Source: CADEED01 sp039930985
GTDB taxonomy: Bacteria > Pseudomonadota > Gammaproteobacteria > Steroidobacterales > Steroidobacteraceae
Reading direction: 5' to 3'
Assembly: GCA_039930985.1 (NCBI GenBank)
Contig: JBDTSV010000048.1
Coordinates: 1 to 11,785 of the forward strand
DNA: 11,785 bases
In this document: positions 6,027 to 11,785 of the stretch, piece after piece
Numbering within the stretch: position 1 is the first letter of the stretch
Layout: each line of letters opens with the position of its first letter
Notes under the pieces: generated by a model
Database searches by the model: none
What the model saw: only the letters and a program-made list of their open reading frames with translations
Told to the model about the DNA's origin: nothing
Position numbers and translations under genes: made by a program

Positions 6027-6846
6027 GCCGGCCGTGACGCAAGACCCCCAAAATCGCGGCGAGAACAGCGGCGAAATCCTCCCCGAGTCGCCGCCGAATC
6101 CGCCGAGCCGCGGCATTTATCTGCTGCCCAATCTGCTCACCACCGGCTGCCTGTTCTCCGGTTTCTATTCCATCGTCGCGGCGATCGATCGCAACTTCGC
6201 ACTGGCCGGCGGCGCCGTCTTCATCGCGATGCTGTTCGACGGTCTCGATGGTCGCGTGGCGCGCTGGACGCGCACCGAGAGTACGTTCGGCAAGGAATAC
6301 GACAGCCTCGCCGACATGGTCGCCTTCGGCGTTGCGCCAGCCGTCCTCGTTTATCAATGGGGCGTCATCCGCATCGGCGAATATGGCCACGAGTGGCGGC
6401 AGTTCGGCTGGGTGGTGGCGTTTTTCTACGTGTGTTGCGCGGCGATGCGTCTGGCGCGCTTCAACACGGCCATCGCCGGCGGCGACAAGCGCTATTTCCA
6501 GGGACTGCCGAGCCCCTCGGCAGCGGCGGTGGTCGCGGCGTTCGTCTGGTTCTTCAGCAAGTGGCGTGAGCCAGGACTGCCGGGCCTGCTGCTTGCGTTC
6601 GCGGTCACGGGATATGCCGCCGCGCTCATGGTCTCGGCGTTCAGCTATCTGTCGCTCAAGCAGATCGACGTGAACCAGCGCGTGAAATACTCGTACATCG
6701 CGTTCGTGATCCTGCCGATGCTCATCTTGATCCGCATCGACCCGCCGACGATGTTGTTTGCCATGTTCGTGTCCTACGCGACGTACGGTCCGGTGCAGTG
6801 GTTAGCGCGCAGGTTGCGCCGGCCACGAAGCGCGGGTGCCGCCTGA
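6022..6846 (+). CDS. pssA: CDP-diacylglycerol-serine O-phosphatidyltransferase (PssA, CDP-alcohol type)
   Basis: A 274-residue inner-membrane enzyme making phosphatidylserine, the precursor of phosphatidylethanolamine, from CDP-diacylglycerol and serine. The complete signature is at 73-98: D73, D76, G77, A80, R81, G90, D94 and D98, flanked by about seven or eight hydrophobic segments. The preceding RGIYLLPNLLTTGCLFSGFYS (30-50; quoted in part) and following MVAFGVAPA are characteristic of the short PssA family found in Pseudomonas and Bacillus, unlike the phospholipase D-like PssA of E. coli. The first 30 residues are Pro/Asn-rich and not conserved, so the start is uncertain between ATG 6022, ATG 6025 and GTG 6034; 6022 is preferred for its AGGTGG. 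An earlier in-frame start would run far into proS. It is the first gene of the pssA-udg-rimI-prfC run. Function call is strong; the start is the weak point. Confidence 0.92.
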   Translation: MMPAVTQDPQNRGENSGEILPESPPNPPSRGIYLLPNLLTTGCLFSGFYSIVAAIDRNFALAGGAVFIAMLFDGLDGRVARWTRTESTFGKEYDSLADMVAFGVAPAVLVYQWGVIRIGEYGHEWRQFGWVVAFFYVCCAAMRLARFNTAIAGGDKRYFQGLPSPSAAAVVAAFVWFFSKWREPGLPGLLLAFAVTGYAAALMVSAFSYLSLKQIDVNQRVKYSYIAFVILPMLILIRIDPPTMLFAMFVSYATYGPVQWLARRLRRPRSAGAA

Positions 6847-6855
6847 GGATTGCCC

Positions 6856-6921
6856 ATGGGACCGCTGCGCAACGCCTATCTTGAAGCGCTCGGCATCGAC
6901 CGCTGGGTGCCGCGCAATGCA
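6856..6921 (+). other. Putative clamp-loader (DnaX) binding peptide, HolD/psi-like, within the glycosylase gene
   Basis: Residues 5-20 are RNAYLEALGIDRWVPR. Compared with the start of E. coli psi as I remember it (RDWQLQQLGITQWSLR, also residues 5-20), R5, L9, L12, G13, I14, W17 and R20 are identical at the same positions without gaps. In E. coli this peptide docks psi on the collar of the gamma/tau (DnaX) clamp loader. Inferred from a short match plus gene position; no structure or search supports it yet. Confidence 0.5.
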
Positions 6922-7608
6922 CCTGTCGAAATCGCCAAGATTGCGGAAGTCGCGCCCGCGGCGCCTGCGCCCGCGGTCGATTCAGCACGGCCCAGCACTT
7001 CCCCCGCGGCCGCATTCGTACCGCTGCCACCGAGCACCGATTGGGGTGTGTTGCGCGACCGGGTCGCCGGGTGCACTGCCTGCCCCGAGCTGTGCAGGAC
7101 GCGTACGCAGACGGTATTCGGCGTCGGTAATACGCAGGCCGAGTGGTTGATCATCGGCGAAGCACCGGGTGCCGAAGAAGACCGGCAGGGCGAGCCCTTC
7201 GTCGGTCGCGCCGGCCAGCTGCTCAACGCCATGCTGCTCGCCATCGGGCTGCCGCGCGAGACGGTGTTCATCGCCAACATTCTCAAATGCCGTCCGCCGG
7301 GCAACCGCGATCCAAAGCCTGAAGAAGTATCGCGCTGCCTACCGTACCTCTCGAACCAGATCGCCTTGCTGAAACCCAGGATCATTCTGGCGGTGGGCCG
7401 TATCGCCGCGCAGAACCTGCTCGCCAGCGACGCGCCGCTCGCCCGGCTGCGCGGCAAGCTGCACACCTTCGGCGAGGCGAACACCCCGCTCTGCGTCACC
7501 TACCACCCAGCCTATCTACTGCGCACTCCCGCCGACAAGCGCAAGGCCTGGGAGGATCTCAAGTTCGCGCGCGCCACCCATGCGCGCCTCGTCGCGGTGA
7601 CAGGCTGA
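6856..7608 (+). CDS. Family 4 (Fe-S) uracil-DNA glycosylase with HolD-like N-terminal peptide
   Basis: A 250-residue protein. The enzyme domain (about 60-250) removes uracil from DNA, starting base-excision repair. Family 4 marks: C73-x2-C76 and C145-x15-C161 as ligands of a 4Fe-4S cluster; motif GEAPGAEEDRQGEPFVGRAG (101-120) forming the uracil pocket; and the C-terminal HPAYLLR (217-223) DNA-binding loop. Before it lie an unusual N-terminal helix-like segment (about 4-20) and an Ala/Pro-rich linker (about 29-58). The N-terminal segment resembles the clamp-loader-binding peptide of DNA polymerase III psi (HolD), and the gene sits directly before rimI, where E. coli has holD. The ATG at 6856 is selected by a GAGG at 6845-6848, seven bases upstream and overlapping the pssA stop; the TTG at 6850 is too close to it. 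The stop overlaps the rimI ATG by one base (TGATG). Enzyme family is secure. Confidence 0.93.
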   Translation: MGPLRNAYLEALGIDRWVPRNAPVEIAKIAEVAPAAPAPAVDSARPSTSPAAAFVPLPPSTDWGVLRDRVAGCTACPELCRTRTQTVFGVGNTQAEWLIIGEAPGAEEDRQGEPFVGRAGQLLNAMLLAIGLPRETVFIANILKCRPPGNRDPKPEEVSRCLPYLSNQIALLKPRIILAVGRIAAQNLLASDAPLARLRGKLHTFGEANTPLCVTYHPAYLLRTPADKRKAWEDLKFARATHARLVAVTG

Positions 7609-8093
7609 TGGCCGCTGCCCGCGAAGACATGGGCGAGGTGCCGGAGGTGCATATCCGGCCGATGATGGAGATCGACCTGCCGGATGTCGCGGCGATCGAG
7701 CTTTCGAGCTACGCATTTCCGTGGAGCGAGAACATCTTTCGCGATTGCCTGCGCGTCGGCTACATCTGCCGCGCACTGGACATGGCCGGGCAGATCATCG
7801 GCTACGGCGTCATGAGCCTCGGCGCCGGCGAGGCGCACATCCTCAACGTGTGCGTGCGCGATGAATTCCGTAGCGTCGGATTCGGCCGGCGCCTGCTCGA
7901 AAACCTCATGGACCGCGCCGCGGCCGCCGGGGTCAGCGAGGCATTTCTCGAGGTCCGGCCCAGCAATCTTGCCGCCATTCGTCTCTATCAACGTCTCGGA
8001 TTCGAACAAATTGGCATTCGCCGCGGGTATTATCAGGCCCCCGATGGGCGCGAAGACGCCATCGTGCTGAAGCTCGGACTTCGGCAACCCTAG
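7608..8093 (+). CDS. rimI: Ribosomal protein bS18-alanine N-acetyltransferase RimI
   Basis: A 161-residue GNAT acetyltransferase (E. coli 148) that uses acetyl-CoA to acetylate the N-terminal alanine of ribosomal protein S18 in the cytosol. Visible: IRPM at 16-19 opening the fold, FPWSENIFRDCL (37-48), the acetyl-CoA loop RSVGFG (88-93) following ILNVCVRDEF, and the catalytic pair E115 (in FLEVRPSN) and Y127 (in AIRLYQRLGF), spaced 12 apart exactly as the E103/Y115 pair known from Salmonella RimI. The ATG overlaps the stop of the glycosylase gene (TGATG), so translational coupling is likely; an in-frame ATG at residue 8 is a possible later start and would give the more usual length. prfC follows after 14 bp. 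rimI and prfC are also close neighbours in E. coli. Identification is strong. Confidence 0.92.
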   Translation: MAAAREDMGEVPEVHIRPMMEIDLPDVAAIELSSYAFPWSENIFRDCLRVGYICRALDMAGQIIGYGVMSLGAGEAHILNVCVRDEFRSVGFGRRLLENLMDRAAAAGVSEAFLEVRPSNLAAIRLYQRLGFEQIGIRRGYYQAPDGREDAIVLKLGLRQP

Positions 8094-8107
8094 TTAACGA
8101 GACTTTC

Positions 8108-9691
<1,584 letters not shown>

Positions 9692-9736
9692 TCGAAGTGA
9701 CGTGACGCCGTCATGCCGGCCGGTTAGCCTTCGCCC

Positions 9737-10996
9737 GTGCGTGACCTCATCAGAAACAAACCGGTATTCGCCTGGGCACTGTACGACTGGGCGAACTCCG
9801 CGTTCGCCACCACGGTCATGGCCGGATTCTTCCCGGTGTTCTTCCAGAAATTCTGGAGCACCGGGGTTGCTTCGACCGACACCACCTCACGTCTCGGTTA
9901 TGCCAATGCGGCCGCGGGGCTGGCAATCGCGCTGCTGGCGCCGATACTCGGCGCCATCGGCGACCGTGGCGCGCGCCGCAAGCAATTCCTCATGGCCTGG
10001 ACCTTGTTAGGGGTGGGCGCCACCGGGGCGTTGTATTTCGTCGGCCAGGGTGACTGGTTCGCGGCCGCCGTGCTGTTCGTGCTCGCCACCATGGGCTTCA
10101 ACGGCGGCATCGTCTTCAACGATTCGCTGCTGCTCGACGTGGCCGGCCCGGCCGAGCTCGATCGCGTGTCCGCTTTCGGGTATTCGCTCGGATATCTCGG
10201 CGGCGGGCTGTTGTTCCTCGTCAACGTGCTGATGGTGAGCAAGCCTTCGATGTTCGGTCTCGCCGACGCCTCCGAGGCAGTGCGGGTGTCGTTCCTCACG
10301 GTGGCCGTGTGGTGGTTGCTGTTCACGATTCCCCTGATGCGCGGCGTGAAGGAGCAACAGCGCGGGCCGCACTTGAGTTTCACCGCGGCCACGCGCGTGG
10401 GCTTCCGCGAGCTCGGCGCCACCATTGCGCACCTGCGCCGGTACCGCACCATGGTGATGTTCCTGGTGGCGTACTGGTTCTATATCGACGGCGTGAACAC
10501 CATCATCAAGATGGCGGTGAACTACGGCGTGTCGCTCGGCCTCGAGACCAACAGCCTGCTCACGGCCTTGCTGGTGACGCAGTTCGTCGGTTTTCCGGCG
10601 GCGCTCTTCTTCGGCTATCTCGGCGACCGGATCGGTCCCAAACGCGGCATCCTGATCGGGCTCGTGGTGTATGCCGGCATCACGGTGTACGCGTACTTCC
10701 TCGATTCGGTGGCGGAGTTTTACGCGCTGGCGGTTACGGTCGGGCTGGTGCAGGGCGGCGTGCAGAGTCTGTCGCGTTCATTGTTCGGCCGCCTCGTCCC
10801 GGACGGCAAGAACGCCGAGTTCTTCGGCTTCTTCAACATGATGGGCAAGTTCGCGACGGTACTCGGCCCGTTGCTCATAGCCATCGTCGCCGGCGTTACC
10901 CACAACGAGCGCGCCTCGATCATCTCGCTGGTGCTGTTGTTCGTGATCGGCGGCGTCTTGCTCTGGCGCGTGAAGATCACACCGCAAGATTCCTGA
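9737..10996 (+). CDS. MFS transporter of the Atg22/UMF1 family
   Basis: A 419-residue inner-membrane protein with about 12 hydrophobic segments. The N-terminal YDWANSAF (16-23) is the hallmark of the UMF1/Atg22-like branch of the major facilitator superfamily. Major-facilitator loop motifs are visible twice: GDRGARRKQF after the second segment and GDRIGPKRG in the second half. Yeast Atg22 exports amino acids from the vacuole; the bacterial members have no settled substrate, so none is assigned. Translation almost certainly starts at GTG 9737, because an in-frame TAG lies at 9725-9727 and the next usable start would delete the signature motif. No Shine-Dalgarno is obvious. A 45-bp gap separates it from prfC. 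Its last 20 bp overlap the end of the transglutaminase gene on the opposite strand. Confidence 0.9.
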   Translation: MRDLIRNKPVFAWALYDWANSAFATTVMAGFFPVFFQKFWSTGVASTDTTSRLGYANAAAGLAIALLAPILGAIGDRGARRKQFLMAWTLLGVGATGALYFVGQGDWFAAAVLFVLATMGFNGGIVFNDSLLLDVAGPAELDRVSAFGYSLGYLGGGLLFLVNVLMVSKPSMFGLADASEAVRVSFLTVAVWWLLFTIPLMRGVKEQQRGPHLSFTAATRVGFRELGATIAHLRRYRTMVMFLVAYWFYIDGVNTIIKMAVNYGVSLGLETNSLLTALLVTQFVGFPAALFFGYLGDRIGPKRGILIGLVVYAGITVYAYFLDSVAEFYALAVTVGLVQGGVQSLSRSLFGRLVPDGKNAEFFGFFNMMGKFATVLGPLLIAIVAGVTHNERASIISLVLLFVIGGVLLWRVKITPQDS

Positions 10997-11785
10997 CCTC
11001 GCGCTCGAGCGCCGCGATGTCGTGGTGGTCGGCCACGGGTCCAAACCGCAGCCGCGCATAGAGTGTGGCCAGCGCACCGACGCGCGCCGCGAGATCGGGG
11101 CGCTGCTCGCTCACCCGCCTGGCGTATTCCATCGGTCCTTCGGCGGGCTGGCGTGGCTTGGCGACGCGCGCGAGTTTTCGCGTCGCCTTGATCCAGGCAC
11201 GCCCGATGCGATCCGGTTTCGCGCGCGCCACGCCGCGCCGCAGCGCGAGGCTTACCCAAGCCACCCACACCACCAGCGCGATAGCGAATGCCCAGCCCAG
11301 GTGCTGCCAGTCCGGGGTGTCGATGCCGAGATCGCGCAGCAGATCCAGCTGCGAGCGCGTGTTGAATTCGACGACGTGCTCCTGCCACCACTGGTTGGCG
11401 CCGTCCCACAGATGTTCGAGCCGGAACATCAGCGCATTGTTGTGGCGGAACGCGCTGGTCACCGACAACGCATCGGGCAGCAGATCGAAGATGCTTCGCT
11501 GCAGGCGTTCGGGGGCAACGACCGCGGTGGGATCGATGCGGGTCCAGCCGCTGCCGTCGAGCCAGACTTCGGTCCAGGCATGCGCGTCGGATTGCCGCAC
11601 GATCATGTATCCACCGGCGGCATTCCATTCGCCGCCCAGGTAGCCGGTGACCACGCGCGCCGGCACGCCGGCGGCGCGCATCATCGTCGCGTACGACGAA
11701 GCGAAGTGACCGCAAAATCCTTTTTTGCTGTCGAACAAGGTGGTGTCCACCGAGTCGACGGTGGTGGTGCCGGGCTCGAGCGTGT
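10977..11785 (-). CDS. TgpA-type membrane transglutaminase-like protein, 5' part cut by window edge
   Basis: The C-terminal 268 codons are visible; the gene's start and its N-terminal membrane region lie beyond 11785. The papain-like transglutaminase core is present: catalytic Cys in KKGFCGHFASSY (codon near 11714-11712), His in SDAHAWTEVW (near 11582-11580) and Asp in TRIDPTAVV (near 11534-11532). Spacing between them is 44 and 16 residues, the same as the triad I recall for Pseudomonas aeruginosa TgpA. A transmembrane segment follows (WAFAIALVVWVAWVSLAL), then a basic cytoplasmic tail of about 90 residues like DUF4129. So the enzyme domain faces the periplasm, probably acting on envelope proteins; the substrate is unknown. 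A GTG at 11750 could be mistaken for a start but the frame is open to the edge with typical family sequence. Usual partners (MoxR ATPase, DUF58) would be upstream, outside the window. Confidence 0.9.
   Translation of the reverse strand, partial: TLEPGTTTVDSVDTTLFDSKKGFCGHFASSYATMMRAAGVPARVVTGYLGGEWNAAGGYMIVRQSDAHAWTEVWLDGSGWTRIDPTAVVAPERLQRSIFDLLPDALSVTSAFRHNNALMFRLEHLWDGANQWWQEHVVEFNTRSQLDLLRDLGIDTPDWQHLGWAFAIALVVWVAWVSLALRRGVARAKPDRIGRAWIKATRKLARVAKPRQPAEGPMEYARRVSEQRPDLAARVGALATLYARLRFGPVADHHDIAALEREVRNLAV

Noticed and set aside
5986..6390. In-frame upstream extension of proS on the minus strand
   Set aside because: The residues added do not resemble any ProRS, whereas MRWSQY at 5985 matches the normal start.
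9698..9713. TGACG...CGTCA inverted repeat after prfC as terminator or operator
   Set aside because: A five-pair stem without a T-run is too weak for an intrinsic terminator, and a repeat this short is expected by chance.
11750..11785. GTG at 11750 as the true start of the transglutaminase gene
   Set aside because: The frame stays open to the window edge, the catalytic Cys would be only 13 residues from the start, and family members have a long membrane domain before it.

Overview
The window is GC-rich (roughly 64% by eye), densely coded chromosomal DNA of housekeeping type. Its codon usage, protein families and gene neighbourhoods point to a gammaproteobacterium, probably a deep-branching one of the Nevskiales / Steroidobacterales / Xanthomonadales kind; this placement is an inference, with no rRNA or marker search behind it. 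There are no tRNA or rRNA genes, insertion sequences, CRISPR arrays or prophage genes. No gap between genes exceeds 70 bp.

Left block (1-5985). A 5'-complete but truncated purM (minus) diverges from a plus-strand run of three tightly packed genes: a secreted DUF2066 protein, a short CDP-alcohol phosphatidyltransferase that looks more like a mitochondrial-type cardiolipin synthase than PgsA, and hda, the regulator that inactivates DnaA. hda converges on a WrbA-type quinone reductase across a 16-bp perfect palindrome that holds both stop codons. wrbA diverges by 18 bp from an acylphosphatase gene, which in turn overlaps tail-to-tail by 31 bp with a periplasmic lytic transglycosylase. The transglycosylase lies just downstream of proS (prolyl-tRNA synthetase with editing domain), in the same apparent operon. 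From memory, this order (purM, DUF2066, hda, wrbA, acylphosphatase, proS) resembles the Pseudomonas chromosome.

Right block (6022-11785). Divergent from proS is a plus-strand run: pssA (phosphatidylserine synthase), a family 4 Fe-S uracil-DNA glycosylase, rimI (ribosomal protein S18 acetyltransferase) and prfC (release factor 3). An Atg22/UMF1-type MFS transporter follows after 45 bp and overlaps tail-to-tail by 20 bp with a truncated TgpA-type transglutaminase.

Most notable observation: the uracil-DNA glycosylase begins with a peptide that matches, residue for residue in register, the clamp-loader-binding N-terminus of E. coli HolD (DNA polymerase III psi), joined by an Ala/Pro-rich linker to the enzyme. 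It also occupies the chromosomal position that holD has in E. coli, directly before rimI and near prfC. A replisome-tethered uracil glycosylase is therefore a testable hypothesis. Second, the three divergent promoter regions are very compact and carry TATnnT boxes a few bases before the start codons, suggesting leaderless or nearly leaderless transcripts and shared bidirectional promoters. Otherwise the window is ordinary core genome; I see no defence or other accessory system in it.
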